Shown: piece by piece, positions 27,516 through 36,289 of the stretch
How positions within the stretch are numbered: position 1 is the first letter of the stretch
Layout: each line of letters opens with the position of its first letter
NCBI GenBank assembly: GCA_904374385.1
Contig: CAJFGA010000007.1
Location: forward strand, 1 to 59,657
Origin: an uncultured Clostridia bacterium
GTDB lineage: Bacteria > Bacillota > Clostridia > Christensenellales > Borkfalkiaceae
Direction of reading: 5' to 3'
Length of the DNA stretch: 59,657 nucleotides
Made by a program: the position numbers and the translations under genes
Notes under the pieces: generated by a model
What the model saw: the letters and a program-made list of their open reading frames with translations, nothing else
The model's database searches: none
What the model was told of the DNA's origin: nothing

Positions 27516-28567
27516 AAATTCCCTCCGTTGATGTCCTCGATCAAGCCGATATATTCTTCGATGGAAAGTTTCGCTTCGGCATATGCGCCCTGCGATCGGG
27601 GCAGGATCAAGGAAACCTCGTTCTTTTTCTCATTCTTTTTGTCGTATAGAGCTGTTCTTGCCGCCTCGCCGATATTTTCGAACCGCGGCAGTTTTTTGAC
27701 GACCCTGCCGATGAGAGTACGCAGGCGCCTGGCATAATCCGCCGCACAGATGCCGATCCGTTCGGCAATACAGCTTTCGAAAAACATGCCGATCAGTACA
27801 TATTCTCCATGCGAACGCCTCCCGTAAAACAGTTCGAGCGCATGCCCGGTCGTATGCCCCATATTCAGGCATTTGCGAAGGCCGCTCCGTTCGCATTCAT
27901 CCTTTTCCACGATACCCGCTTTGAACCGAACGCATGCCGCCGTGATCTCTTCCAAAAAGGCAAAGTCGGCAAGCCTGTCCGCATTTTTTTCCAGCTGATC
28001 GAAAATCGTCCCTTCCAAAGCGCCCGTCTTGACGATCTCGCCCAACCCGCAGCGGATCTCGCGCGCGGGCAGCGTTTTCAAAAACATCGGATCGCAGAAG
28101 ACATACTCGGGCTGATAAAAGGCACCGATCACATTTTTGACGCCGCGATAGTCCACCGCCGTTTTACCGCCCACCGATGAATCCACCTGAGCGAGAAGGG
28201 TCGTGGGCACCTGCACGGCGGGAATGCCGCGCATATAGAGGGAAGCGGCCAATCCGCCCATATCTCCGACGACACCGCCCCCGAGCGCCACGAGCCAGCA
28301 ATTGCGGCGCAGGCGCGCCTGCAGCATTTGATCGAGGATCGAAAAAAGGGTGTGCGGCGTCTTATGTCTTTCTCCTGCGGGCACGGCAAAGACGGGCGAA
28401 TGCGGAAAGGTACTGCGGATAAAATCCTCATACAGACGGTAAACGTTGGTATCCGTCACGACAAATATATCCTTGCCGTCCAGCAATTCCTCTAATTTTT
28501 TGACGGCGCCCTCTCCGCAGTAAACGGTACTCGGGCGCGATTTTGTTTTGACTTTGATGGTCTGCAT
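27512..28567 (-). CDS. aroB: 3-dehydroquinate synthase
   Basis: A 351-residue NAD- and metal-dependent cyclase that makes 3-dehydroquinate from DAHP. Family marks are the nucleotide loop ALGGGVVGDMGGLAASLYMRG near residue 95, PTTLLAQVDSSVGGKTAVD near 118, the metal ligand region LNMGHTTGHALE near 245 and an RSHGEYV histidine block. The ATG at 28567 fits the family start; a longer upstream frame only overlaps aroC. No DAHP synthase gene is in the window, so the first pathway step is encoded elsewhere. Confidence 0.95.
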   Translation of the reverse strand: MQTIKVKTKSRPSTVYCGEGAVKKLEELLDGKDIFVVTDTNVYRLYEDFIRSTFPHSPVFAVPAGERHKTPHTLFSILDQMLQARLRRNCWLVALGGGVVGDMGGLAASLYMRGIPAVQVPTTLLAQVDSSVGGKTAVDYRGVKNVIGAFYQPEYVFCDPMFLKTLPAREIRCGLGEIVKTGALEGTIFDQLEKNADRLADFAFLEEITAACVRFKAGIVEKDECERSGLRKCLNMGHTTGHALELFYGRRSHGEYVLIGMFFESCIAERIGICAADYARRLRTLIGRVVKKLPRFENIGEAARTALYDKKNEKKNEVSLILPRSQGAYAEAKLSIEEYIGLIEDINGGNL

Positions 28568-28575
28568 GGCGTTCC

Positions 28576-29706
28576 TCACTGCGGGAGCGCGTCCCAGCGC
28601 GCTTTGAGGTCGCGCATATTGTCGCCGCCCAGCCGAGAAAGGATCTTTTCCGCGAGGGCAAAACATATGACGCTCTCCATAATCACATCGCATGCGCAGA
28701 CGGAACAGACGTCGCTGCGCTCTGTCGCGGCGCGGCAGGCCTCTTTCGTCTCAAAATCAACGGTATCCAACCCGCGCATCAAAGTGGGTATGGGCTTCAT
28801 CGCCGCGCGCAGCACGATCTCTTCCCCGTTAGACATGCCGCCCTCAATCCCGCCGGCATTGTTTGTCTTGCGGATGAATTTCCCGTTCTGATAATAAATC
28901 TCGTCGTGAACGAGGCTGCCCGGCCGCCTTGCCGCTTCAAATCCGAGCCCGATCTCCACGCCCTTGATCGCCTGCACGCTCATCGCCGCATATGCGAGGT
29001 GCGCATCCAATTTTTCGGTATATGCCATACAGCTGCCGAAGCCGCTCTTCATGCCGCGAACATGCACTTCGATGATGCCGCCCGCCGTATCTTTCGCATC
29101 TTTGATCTCATCTATGCGTTTTTTTGCCTTTTCACAGAGTACTTTGTCAGGCATAAACAACTCAGAACTTTTTGCCGCCTTGATCTCATCAAAGGTATAG
29201 CTCCGCTCGTCCGCAATGCCCTCTACGCTCTTTACATATCCAGCAACTTCGACGCCGAGTTTCCGCAGAAGCATCCGCGCGATCGTGCCGGCCGCAACGC
29301 GCACAGCCGTTTCCCGTGCGGAAGCGCGTTCCAAAATGTTACGCGCGTCCGTCTGATCGTACTTTAAAAGCCCTGTCAGGTCGGCATGCCCCGGCCGCAC
29401 TTTCGTCAGCCGGCGCTTTGTCACATCCGCCCCGTAGGGTGACATATATTCTTCCCAATTTTTATAATCCTTGTTTTCCACCATCAAACAGAGCGGGCTT
29501 CCGAGCGTCCGTTTATTCCGCACGCCCGATATGATTTCCACACGATCGCTCTCGATCTTTTGCCGCGCGCCGCGCCCGTAACCGCTTTGACGGAGCGCCA
29601 AATAAGTATTGATCTCGTCCGTTTCCACGGTTAAATTGGCCGGAAGCCCTTCGATGATCGCCGTCAGCGCTCTGCCGTGCGATTCGCCTGCCGTCGTAAG
29701 CCTCAT
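28576..29706 (-). CDS. aroC: Chorismate synthase
   Basis: A 376-residue flavin-dependent enzyme that makes chorismate, the last common aromatic precursor. Signature segments are AGESHGRALTAIIEGLPANL at the start, GRGARQKIESDRVEI near 45, RPGHADLTGLLKYDQTD near 105, and GGMSNGEEI near 290 with the arginines of the FMN pocket. The ATG at 29706 has GGAGGA at good spacing. It leads the block aroC-B-A-E-Q-K, whose genes overlap or nearly touch. Confidence 0.96.
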   Translation of the reverse strand: MRLTTAGESHGRALTAIIEGLPANLTVETDEINTYLALRQSGYGRGARQKIESDRVEIISGVRNKRTLGSPLCLMVENKDYKNWEEYMSPYGADVTKRRLTKVRPGHADLTGLLKYDQTDARNILERASARETAVRVAAGTIARMLLRKLGVEVAGYVKSVEGIADERSYTFDEIKAAKSSELFMPDKVLCEKAKKRIDEIKDAKDTAGGIIEVHVRGMKSGFGSCMAYTEKLDAHLAYAAMSVQAIKGVEIGLGFEAARRPGSLVHDEIYYQNGKFIRKTNNAGGIEGGMSNGEEIVLRAAMKPIPTLMRGLDTVDFETKEACRAATERSDVCSVCACDVIMESVICFALAEKILSRLGGDNMRDLKARWDALPQ

Positions 29707-29728
29707 GTCTATCCTCCGAAAGCCGCCT

Positions 29729-30835
29729 TCAGCGGCCGATAAAATCGATCTGATATGAACCATCCGCAGAGATGGTAAGCATGATACTGCCCGATTCGTC
29801 CGTTCTGTAAACAGCCGCACCCGCCGCAGAGAGCCGCGAGACCGTCAACTGTGACGGATGCCCGTATACATTGCCGGCGCCGACACTGATGAACGCCGCC
29901 TCGGGAGATGTCAGCGACAGAAACCGCTCCGAAGAGGAATCTGCCGAACCGTGGTGCGCCACCTTCAAAAAATCGAGGGTATCGAGCGCAGGCGCGAGCG
30001 TCACGCTTTCGCCGCCGGCATTTTCAGCTTCTCTCTTAAAACACTCCTCTCCGAGCACTTCATAGTCGGCGGCGAGCCTGTCTTCCACCTCGCTGGTGAT
30101 ATCGCCCGTCAGCAACACGCTGCGCCCCGCATATTCCAGCCAAAGGACGGCGGATGCATTGTTTACATCCGTATCCGTCGCCCCTTCTTCATTGGCAATA
30201 TCGTAATAACTGCCCGGTACGCCCGATGCAAAGGGCGAAAGGAACATCATGTAATAAAAATACGTTTCGCTCCGCGAAAGGAGCACCGTATATGTATGCG
30301 CGATCTCCGTCGCACACCCTTCCTCCGCGATCGCATCCAAAACATCCGCATAGGAAGAATCGGGAGCATAACGGGTCGCAAAGGGAATGAATGCGCGCGC
30401 CGCGCCGAAACAGCGCAATACGTCATCCATGCCGCCGGCATGATCTTCATCGGGATGCGTCAAAACAAGATAATCGAATCGCCCGATGCCCAGCGCATGG
30501 ATATAGCGCAACAAGGCACTGCGCGAGGCGTACGCTTCGCTGCCCGCATCGATGAGCATCGTTCCGCCGTCCGGCAGTTCCGCAATGACCGCATCGCCCT
30601 GCCCTACATCCACAAAATGCACGCGGAGCTCTCCTTCCTTTCGGGCCGCAATGTCCGGATTAGAAAATTTGACCCACAGATAGTCGAGCGGAAAGTAAAA
30701 AAAGTGCAGCAAAACGAGGACGAGCACGAGGACAAACGCCGCCGCAAAACAAATCGCCGCAATGCGCAGTTTTTTCGATTTCTTCTTTGCCCTGCCGTCT
30801 GCCGACAGCGCGGCGGCGGCTTCCCTCTTTTTCAT
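29729..30835 (-). CDS. ComEC/Rec2-like metallo-beta-lactamase-fold hydrolase, membrane-anchored
   Basis: A 368-residue protein with a basic cytoplasmic N-terminus, one membrane helix (about 26-48) and an extracytoplasmic beta-lactamase-fold domain of the type found at the C-terminus of the DNA-uptake protein ComEC. Metal-site motifs are VDVGQGDAVIAEL near 78, LIDAGSE near 100 and LTHPDEDHAGGMDD near 128, with LLTGDI and VAHHGSADSSS further on. It lacks the competence membrane domain, so a nuclease or phosphodiesterase role at the cell surface is plausible. I chose the ATG at 30835, because the longer frame upstream runs antiframe through the patatin gene. Confidence 0.85.
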   Translation of the reverse strand: MKKREAAAALSADGRAKKKSKKLRIAAICFAAAFVLVLVLVLLHFFYFPLDYLWVKFSNPDIAARKEGELRVHFVDVGQGDAVIAELPDGGTMLIDAGSEAYASRSALLRYIHALGIGRFDYLVLTHPDEDHAGGMDDVLRCFGAARAFIPFATRYAPDSSYADVLDAIAEEGCATEIAHTYTVLLSRSETYFYYMMFLSPFASGVPGSYYDIANEEGATDTDVNNASAVLWLEYAGRSVLLTGDITSEVEDRLAADYEVLGEECFKREAENAGGESVTLAPALDTLDFLKVAHHGSADSSSERFLSLTSPEAAFISVGAGNVYGHPSQLTVSRLSAAGAAVYRTDESGSIMLTISADGSYQIDFIGR

Positions 30836-30851
30836 TCGCAATCCCCGCTTA

Positions 30852-31616
30852 CTACGCCTTGACGCGCCGCGCACGCATGGAGGAAAGGATCTCGTCCATG
30901 TGCCGCACGGCGCATTCATAGCCGATATCATACATAACGGTCGCAGAAAAAACATCTGTCGCCGCATAAGCCGAAAGATCCGGCTCCAAAAGAAAGTCGC
31001 AGCTCTTGATGCCCTTTTGACGGCATTCTTTACGAACGCCGCCGCTCGTAACAAATTCGGTGCGCTCGTAAGAAGATGCGGCGGAAAGGGAGATGCCGAG
31101 CACAAAATCCCCGCCGAGCACCCGCGCAGTATCGCCCGGCACCGCATTGGTAAACGCGCCGTCCACGAGGGTGCGGCCGCCCACCTCCATCCCCTTAAAA
31201 AGGGGCGGCATCGAGGACGAGGCAAGCACAGCTTCGGCCACATTGCCCGTCCGCAAAACGACCTCTTCTCCGCTGTTTGCATCCGTCGCGATCGCCGCGA
31301 AAGGAAGGCGCAGAGAGGCAAAATCGCTTTCGTCCAGCATCCCGTCGAGGACGGAACGCACGGGGGCGGGCGAACCCGCCGCTAAGACGGATAAAGCCAT
31401 TCCCTTCCAATCGAGGCGGCGGAGCAATTCTGAAATATCCTTTGCGGAATACCCCTTCGCATACAGCGCCCCGACGATGCTGCCGATCGAAGTGCCCGCG
31501 ACGGCGCCGAAGCGGATCCCCGCCTCTTCCAAAGCCGCGAGTGCTCCGACGTGCGCCATCCCTTTTGCCCCGCCGCTGCCGAGCGCGAGCGCGGCGCACT
31601 TTTTCTTCAAAAACAT
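30852..31616 (-). CDS. Patatin-like phospholipase / esterase
   Basis: A 254-residue patatin-fold lipid hydrolase. It has the oxyanion loop LGSGGAKGMAHVG near residue 12, the nucleophile elbow GTSIGS near 41 and the catalytic aspartate in DGAFTNA near 150, giving the Ser-Asp dyad. It resembles small bacterial RssA/YlbK-type patatins, which act on phospholipids or lipid esters in the cytoplasm. The ATG at 31616 starts right after the ROK kinase stop; a TTG two codons earlier is an alternative, and neither has a strong ribosome site. It is part of the long rho-aro unit. Confidence 0.87.
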   Translation of the reverse strand: MFLKKKCAALALGSGGAKGMAHVGALAALEEAGIRFGAVAGTSIGSIVGALYAKGYSAKDISELLRRLDWKGMALSVLAAGSPAPVRSVLDGMLDESDFASLRLPFAAIATDANSGEEVVLRTGNVAEAVLASSSMPPLFKGMEVGGRTLVDGAFTNAVPGDTARVLGGDFVLGISLSAASSYERTEFVTSGGVRKECRQKGIKSCDFLLEPDLSAYAATDVFSATVMYDIGYECAVRHMDEILSSMRARRVKA

Positions 31617-31618
31617 GT

Positions 31619-32575
31619 TCAATTCATCGCAAACGCGAGCGCCCCGTAGATGCCCGCGTCATTGCCGAGCGCCGCGCGGTTGAGCGCGAGAGGCACCCTG
31701 TCTACACCGACATACAGCCGCTCCGCCACATATTTGCGCAGCGGTGCGAGCAGATATTCCCCCTCGTTGCAGATCCCTCCGCCGACGATGACCGCATCGG
31801 GGCGGAAAATATTTACGAGGTTCAGGATCCCTTCCCCGAGGTACATGATATAATTTTTGACAACTTTCTGCGCCGTCGCATCGCCCGCTTTCGCCGCGTC
31901 AAAAGCCGTCCTGCCGTCTACCTTTTCGGGATCTTTGCCGACAAGTTCCCACATGGAGCTCTCTTTGTCCTCAAACATCGCCTTTTTCGTATCCCGGATG
32001 AGCGCCGACGCCGAAGCATACTGCTCAAAACATCCGCGCCTGCCGCAGCCGCAGGGAACGCCGCCGACCTGTATGACCATGTGGCCCGCCTCTGCGCCCG
32101 CGCCCTGCGCGCCTTCAAACAGTTTTCCGTCAATGATGATGCCACTGCCGACCCCCGTTCCGAGCGTAATCAGAATGCTGCTGCGATAGGCCTTGGCCGC
32201 GCCGTACACTGCCTCGCCGTAAGCGGCGGCATTGGCATCGTTCACGACGCGCACATCCACGCCGAGCGCCGCGCGCATATCCTTTGCGAGCGGTTTATCC
32301 GACCAGTCGTAATTGCCCCAGCGCACGACGACCCCCTCTTCGCTGTCTATGACCCCCGGGGACGCAAGCCCCACGCGCTTTACATTTTTGAGGGCAATGC
32401 CTTGATCCGCACAAAGCTTTTTGACGAGCTGTGCCATCTTCGCCACCGTCGTGACGTAGTTGTCGTCTTTAGACGTCTTTACGGTATCCTTGGCGATCAG
32501 TTTCGATTTTGCGTCGAACAGGCCCGCCTTAGCGCTCATGCCGCCGAAATCGATGCCTACATAATAATGTGCCAT
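31619..32575 (-). CDS. ROK family sugar kinase, glucokinase-like
   Basis: A 318-residue ROK-family kinase. The phosphate loop near the start is GIDFGGMSAKAGLFD. The catalytic aspartate lies in NDANAAAYGEA near residue 100. The ROK zinc site GGVPCGCGRRGCFEQYAS is near 165 and a second ATP loop, VIVGGGICNEG, near 265. The most likely reaction is ATP-dependent phosphorylation of glucose in the cytoplasm, since close relatives in Clostridia are glucokinases, but other hexoses or N-acetyl sugars are possible. It lies five bases after rho. Confidence 0.9.
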   Translation of the reverse strand: MAHYYVGIDFGGMSAKAGLFDAKSKLIAKDTVKTSKDDNYVTTVAKMAQLVKKLCADQGIALKNVKRVGLASPGVIDSEEGVVVRWGNYDWSDKPLAKDMRAALGVDVRVVNDANAAAYGEAVYGAAKAYRSSILITLGTGVGSGIIIDGKLFEGAQGAGAEAGHMVIQVGGVPCGCGRRGCFEQYASASALIRDTKKAMFEDKESSMWELVGKDPEKVDGRTAFDAAKAGDATAQKVVKNYIMYLGEGILNLVNIFRPDAVIVGGGICNEGEYLLAPLRKYVAERLYVGVDRVPLALNRAALGNDAGIYGALAFAMN

Positions 32576-32580
32576 GCTTT

Positions 32581-34056
32581 TTACCTCTGTGCTTTATATG
32601 TTTTTGACCATTCGCCGACAGTCGCGGCGAGATCTTCGTTGTCCTTTATCTTCTTCATCAATTCAAACAGGCCCTCCGTCGCATTCTCTTTGGAAAACGC
32701 GCGGCGGACGGCATATGAACATGCCAGCTCTTCCCCGCTGAGCAGCAACTCTTCCTTGCGCGTACCCGACCGATACAGATCGATGGCGGGGAAAATGCGC
32801 CTCTCCGCAAGATCGCGCGAAAGATGGATCTCCATATTTCCCGTGCCCTTGAACTCTTCATATATGACATCGTCCATACGGCTGCCCGTTTCGACGAGCG
32901 CCGTCGCAAGGATGGTAAGGGAACCGCTTTCCCCGAAGCTGCGCGCCGAACCAAAAAACTTTTTGGGCGCTATAAGTGCAGCCGGATCCAATCCGCCCGA
33001 CAAGATCTTGCCCGAAGGCGCCACGACGTTATTATAGGCGCGCGCCAACTTGGTGATGGAATCGAGCAGGATGACGACATCGCGCCCGCTTTCCGCCAAT
33101 CGCTTTGCCCTGTCGAGGATCAGGCGGGAAACGCCGACGTGGTGTTCCGCCGATTCATCGAAAGTGGAAAAAACGATCTCCGCTTCCGGAATGCTTTCAC
33201 GGATATCCGTCACCTCTTCCGGCCGTTCGTCAATGAGAAGGATGATCAGATGAATGCCGCGATGATCCGCCGCGACGGCGCCCGCAATGTCTTTTAACAA
33301 CGTCGTTTTGCCCGCCTTGGGGGGCGACACGATCAATCCGCGCTGCCCTTTGCCGATCGGACACATCAGATCGATACACCGCAGAGAAAGTTTTCCGCTT
33401 TTTCCGAGAACGATGCGTTCATTCGGGTAGCGGGGAGTCAAATCGTCAAAATCGAGCCGGGAAAGCCCCTTTCCGCCCGAAAGCACCATGCCGTTTACAG
33501 ACGCGATCTCTTCCAGCGCGGGCGAACCGCTCTCTCGGTTCTGTTTGACATAACATCGAACTTGATCGCCGCTGCGCAGACCGTATTGGCGGATCACGGG
33601 ACCGGGAACGAACACGTCCCCTTTGCCCGGTTCACAATTTTCCGCCCGCAAAAAGCCGTAGCCCTGCGAATGCATTTCCAAAATACCGCCGTATACCTCT
33701 TCGGTCTGTCTTTCCCGCCCGGCCGGGTCATGAAAAAGGACCTCTTCCCTCAAATCCTCTTCCGAAGGTTCCGGATAAGGGCGCGCCTGCGCCCCTTCCG
33801 CAACGCGGCGGCGTACTTCACGCATGACTTCGTCCGGCACCTTCGGCGCCTTAGTGGGCGCACCTTTGTTGGAAGTCTTGCGGGCAGGCGTATCCAAGCC
33901 GGCTTCGACCCGAATGATCTGCGCGATCAATCCGCCCTTTTTCTCCGTCGTCGGAGACGGGATGCCCACCTCGCGCGCGATGTTGCGCACTTCATATACA
34001 CTCAACCCATTCATATAATTGAATGCGGAAGAATATCTCTTTAAAATTTCATCCAT
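32581..34056 (-). CDS. rho: Transcription termination factor Rho
   Basis: A 491-residue RNA-dependent ATPase that ends transcription at Rho-dependent sites. It has the N-terminal Rho_N helical domain (1-45) and a charged linker (about 50-110). The cold-shock-like RNA-binding domain has EVYGGILEMHSQGYGFLR near 120. The hexameric ATPase core carries Walker A (SPPKAGKTTLLKDIA near 257), Walker B (VVILLDSITKLARAYN near 335) and a Q-loop and R-loop region. The ATG at 34056 has a GGAGG site and overlaps the upstream gene by eight bases. Confidence 0.96.
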   Translation of the reverse strand: MDEILKRYSSAFNYMNGLSVYEVRNIAREVGIPSPTTEKKGGLIAQIIRVEAGLDTPARKTSNKGAPTKAPKVPDEVMREVRRRVAEGAQARPYPEPSEEDLREEVLFHDPAGRERQTEEVYGGILEMHSQGYGFLRAENCEPGKGDVFVPGPVIRQYGLRSGDQVRCYVKQNRESGSPALEEIASVNGMVLSGGKGLSRLDFDDLTPRYPNERIVLGKSGKLSLRCIDLMCPIGKGQRGLIVSPPKAGKTTLLKDIAGAVAADHRGIHLIILLIDERPEEVTDIRESIPEAEIVFSTFDESAEHHVGVSRLILDRAKRLAESGRDVVILLDSITKLARAYNNVVAPSGKILSGGLDPAALIAPKKFFGSARSFGESGSLTILATALVETGSRMDDVIYEEFKGTGNMEIHLSRDLAERRIFPAIDLYRSGTRKEELLLSGEELACSYAVRRAFSKENATEGLFELMKKIKDNEDLAATVGEWSKTYKAQR

Positions 34057-34690
34057 GACGAAGAACCTCCGGCACAACGGCTTTCCCGATATACTTATCC
34101 ACGTCTTTGCTGTCTAAAGCCGCGACAGGACCGACGATCCTGTCCTTGCCGAAAGCGTTTTCAAAATCGGCGAGGGGTGCAATGTCCAACGAACACCCCG
34201 GAATACTGTAATGCATGGGGATAACGACCTTCGGCGCGATCGCCTCGATGAGGCGCACCGCAGCGCGCGCGTCGACGGTATACGTCCCGCCCACGGGCAC
34301 GAGCAAAATATCCGGATGCCCAAACCTATCCGCGCGCTCGGTGGAAAATTTCTCCCCATAATCGCCGAGATGACAGACTTTGACGCCGCCGAAATCAAAC
34401 GTAAATGAAACAACGGCACCCCGCCTTGCCCCCTGCACTTCATCGTGCCAGCAATCGATCCCCCTGATCCTGACACTGCCCGCCGTATACCCTCCCGCGC
34501 GGGTGAACACTTTTTTTACGCCCTTTACGCCGCCGATATGATTGTGATCGAAATGATCGTGACTGAGCGTCACATAATCGGCCGCCACCTGCGGCATTTC
34601 ATAACCGATCCCCGCAAAGGGATCCGTTACAATGCGCGTCTTCCCGTCCGTTAACAGAAAACAGGAATGCCCAAAATACTCGATTTTCAT
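34049..34690 (-). CDS. Metal-dependent hydrolase, UPF0173/UlaG-like beta-lactamase fold
   Basis: A 213-residue metallo-beta-lactamase-fold protein of the UPF0173/YtkL type. It opens with GHSCFLLTDGKTRIVTDPF, has the metal motif LSHDHFDHNHIGGV near residue 42, a second metal-binding CHLGDYGE near 110 and PMHYSIPG near 165. Relatives are broad-specificity or uncharacterised hydrolases. It overlaps rho and follows the DUF1934 gene by 18 bases, placing it in the promoter-proximal part of the long operon. Confidence 0.88.
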   Translation of the reverse strand: MKIEYFGHSCFLLTDGKTRIVTDPFAGIGYEMPQVAADYVTLSHDHFDHNHIGGVKGVKKVFTRAGGYTAGSVRIRGIDCWHDEVQGARRGAVVSFTFDFGGVKVCHLGDYGEKFSTERADRFGHPDILLVPVGGTYTVDARAAVRLIEAIAPKVVIPMHYSIPGCSLDIAPLADFENAFGKDRIVGPVAALDSKDVDKYIGKAVVPEVLRHG

Positions 34691-34708
34691 TGATTCCCTC
34701 CTTTATCA

Positions 34709-35104
34709 TTAAATATCTTGCAGAGGAGACACCTCCTTCGCAAAAAATGTTATCTCGTGTTGTTGTGAAAAATTTGGGAAAAACAAAACGTAATTCGTTT
34801 TCAGAAAAAAAGAATCGCCGCGCATGCGCTGCAAAAAGCGCACGTTTTCGACCCCGACGGAAATATCGCCGTAAGCGGTGCAAATCACGGCATTCCCCCG
34901 CCCATTCCCGAGCCGGAACCGATAAGAAAGTTCCCCCGTCCTTTCCAAATAGGGCTCCTTCCCTACATGGATGCGGAAGTGACCGCCTTCGGCGGCAAAA
35001 ACAAAAGTTCTGCCGTCCGCTTCTTCAAAGCATCGGGCAGGAGCAGAAAACTTTTCCGCAGCGCCTTCCGTTTTCGCCTTCAAAAATACTTTAAAATTTT
35101 TCAT
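34709..35104 (-). CDS. DUF1934 (YwiB-like) beta-barrel protein
   Basis: A protein of about 131 residues made almost only of beta strands. The spacing of the blocks ELSYRFRLGNGRGNAV and VCTAYGDISVGVENVRF, with a closing FFLKTNYVLFFP and HEITFF, matches the DUF1934 calycin-like family. These small barrels have no assigned function; they may bind a hydrophobic ligand. The start is unclear. The ATG at 35104 suits the family length but lacks a ribosome site, whereas a GTG at 35140 has AGGGG upstream but would lie almost at the predicted transcription start. Confidence 0.55.
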   Translation of the reverse strand: MKNFKVFLKAKTEGAAEKFSAPARCFEEADGRTFVFAAEGGHFRIHVGKEPYLERTGELSYRFRLGNGRGNAVICTAYGDISVGVENVRFLQRMRGDSFFLKTNYVLFFPNFSQQHEITFFAKEVSPLQDI

Positions 35105-35151
35105 AAAATCATATGCGAAGCGACAGATCCAAACCCGCACTTTACCCCTTT

Positions 35152-35180
35152 ATTATACCACAATCGATGCGCTTTGTAAA
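35152..35180 (-). promoter_or_regulatory. Promoter of the long DUF1934-rho-aro operon
   Basis: TTTACA (35180-35175) and TATAAT (35157-35152) with a 17-base spacer on the minus strand. Transcription would begin near 35145. No terminator separates it from tyrA upstream, so tyrA read-through may add to the unit. Confidence 0.75.
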
Positions 35181-35213
35181 ACGAATGCGGGCAAAGGGAA
35201 CGCGGAGAATAAA

Positions 35214-36029
35214 CTATTTCTGTCCGTCCAATTCTTCCTTGCGCAGCCTTCCTTCTCGGAGCAGATAGGCAAGGGCCTCCTCGTCATCCCCGTCCAATAC
35301 CGCCGCATATTGTCTGAGATGATCGATCAGGCAACGAAGCTCTTGCACGATGTTTTTGCGGTTAAGAAAATAAAGGCGCGTCCAAACCTTTTCATCTACC
35401 CCCGCGATGCGCGTCATATCTTGAAAACTGCCGCCCGTAAAGCCGCGGTATCCGTTTGCCGTTTCGCTTTTGACATAGGCGTTGCTGACGATATGCGCCA
35501 ACTGCGAGGTGTAAGCGATCTTTTTATCGTGCTCCTGCGCCGAACAGTGCACGATGCGCGCAAAGCCCATCTTTCGGAACAATGTTTCCAAAAGGCGCAC
35601 CGCTTCCGTATCCGTTCGAGCGGCATCGGTCATGATTACGCTCGCACCGTCAAACAGATCCTCGCAGGAATTGAAAAAACCGGACACTTCTTTGCCCGCC
35701 ATCGGATGGCACCCGACATAGCGAAAATTGCGCGGCACAGCATAAACATACCGCTCTATCACTTCTTTTACGCCACAGATATCCGCCACGATAGCTCCGT
35801 CGCAAAAATGATTTTCACCAATAAATTTCATGGCGGCATCGGGCGGCAATGCGACAAAAACGACATCGTATTCCGCAAAGGAAGATGCCGCTCTTTCAAT
35901 TGCGCCAGCCGCCACCGCCGCAGCGGCCACCTCTGCCCTGTCATATCCGTCCGCACAATACCCGCCCCTCTTGAGCGCTTTTGCCATAGAGCCGCCGATC
36001 AAACCCAGCCCCGCAACGAGTATTTTCAT
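35214..36029 (-). CDS. tyrA: Prephenate dehydrogenase
   Basis: A 271-residue NAD-dependent dehydrogenase that converts prephenate to 4-hydroxyphenylpyruvate for tyrosine synthesis. The Rossmann loop GLGLIGGSMAKALKRGG is at the start. The substrate histidine lies in CHPMAGKEVSGFFN near residue 117, the AYTSQLAHIVSNAY segment near 170 and the GGSFQDMTRIA segment near 200. There is no ACT domain, so allosteric control by tyrosine through that module is absent. The ATG at 36029 has a GAGGTGG site. It has its own promoter upstream and is followed within 35 bases by the promoter of the aro operon. Confidence 0.93.
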   Translation of the reverse strand: MKILVAGLGLIGGSMAKALKRGGYCADGYDRAEVAAAAVAAGAIERAASSFAEYDVVFVALPPDAAMKFIGENHFCDGAIVADICGVKEVIERYVYAVPRNFRYVGCHPMAGKEVSGFFNSCEDLFDGASVIMTDAARTDTEAVRLLETLFRKMGFARIVHCSAQEHDKKIAYTSQLAHIVSNAYVKSETANGYRGFTGGSFQDMTRIAGVDEKVWTRLYFLNRKNIVQELRCLIDHLRQYAAVLDGDDEEALAYLLREGRLRKEELDGQK

Positions 36030-36101
36030 GTAAAGCCACCTCATCCTATCGGCAAAAGGGCCGAAAAGACACCCCTTCTGCACAGCTATGATATAAAGAG
36101 A

Positions 36102-36130
36102 AGTATATCGGATATCGTAAAATTTGTCAA
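36102..36130 (-). promoter_or_regulatory. Promoter of tyrA
   Basis: A consensus TTGACA (36130-36125) and TATACT (36107-36102) with 17-base spacing on the minus strand. The leader of about 65 bases is too short for a T-box. Confidence 0.8.
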
Positions 36131-36159
36131 GAAAAAGAGCTTCGCTGCGCCCACAACGT

Positions 36160-36188
36160 TTGACAAACGGGCGTCCTTCTGTTACAAT
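36160..36188 (+). promoter_or_regulatory. Promoter of the tRNA-Ser gene
   Basis: TTGACA (36160-36165) and TACAAT (36183-36188) with a 17-base spacer, about 12 bases before the tRNA. It is back to back with the tyrA promoter. Confidence 0.8.
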
Positions 36189-36200
36189 AATGCATAGTTT

Positions 36201-36288
36201 GGAAGGTTGGCAGAGTGGTCGATGGCGTCAGTCTTGAAAACTGAAGACCTGCAAGGGTCCGGGGGTTCGAATCCCTCACCTTCCGCCA
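36201..36288 (+). tRNA. tRNA-Ser (UGA anticodon)
   Basis: A complete type II cloverleaf. The 7-bp acceptor stem pairs 36201-36207 with 36278-36284, followed by the discriminator G and an encoded CCA (36286-36288). The anticodon stem is 36228-36232 with 36240-36244 and its loop places TGA at 36235-36237. A long variable arm (AGACC paired with GGTC) marks it as serine, and the T arm with GGTTCGAATCC is normal. It reads UCN serine codons. Confidence 0.97.
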
Positions 36289-36289
36289 C

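Noticed and set aside
30836..31321. The upstream extension of the ComEC-like frame, adding about 160 residues
   Set aside because: It runs out of frame through the patatin gene and has low-complexity Arg/Pro-rich translation. The ATG at 30835 gives a proper signal-anchor start.
36030..36101. A T-box or other amino-acid riboswitch in the tyrA leader
   Set aside because: The leader from the promoter to the ATG is only about 65 bases and lacks the T-box core sequence.
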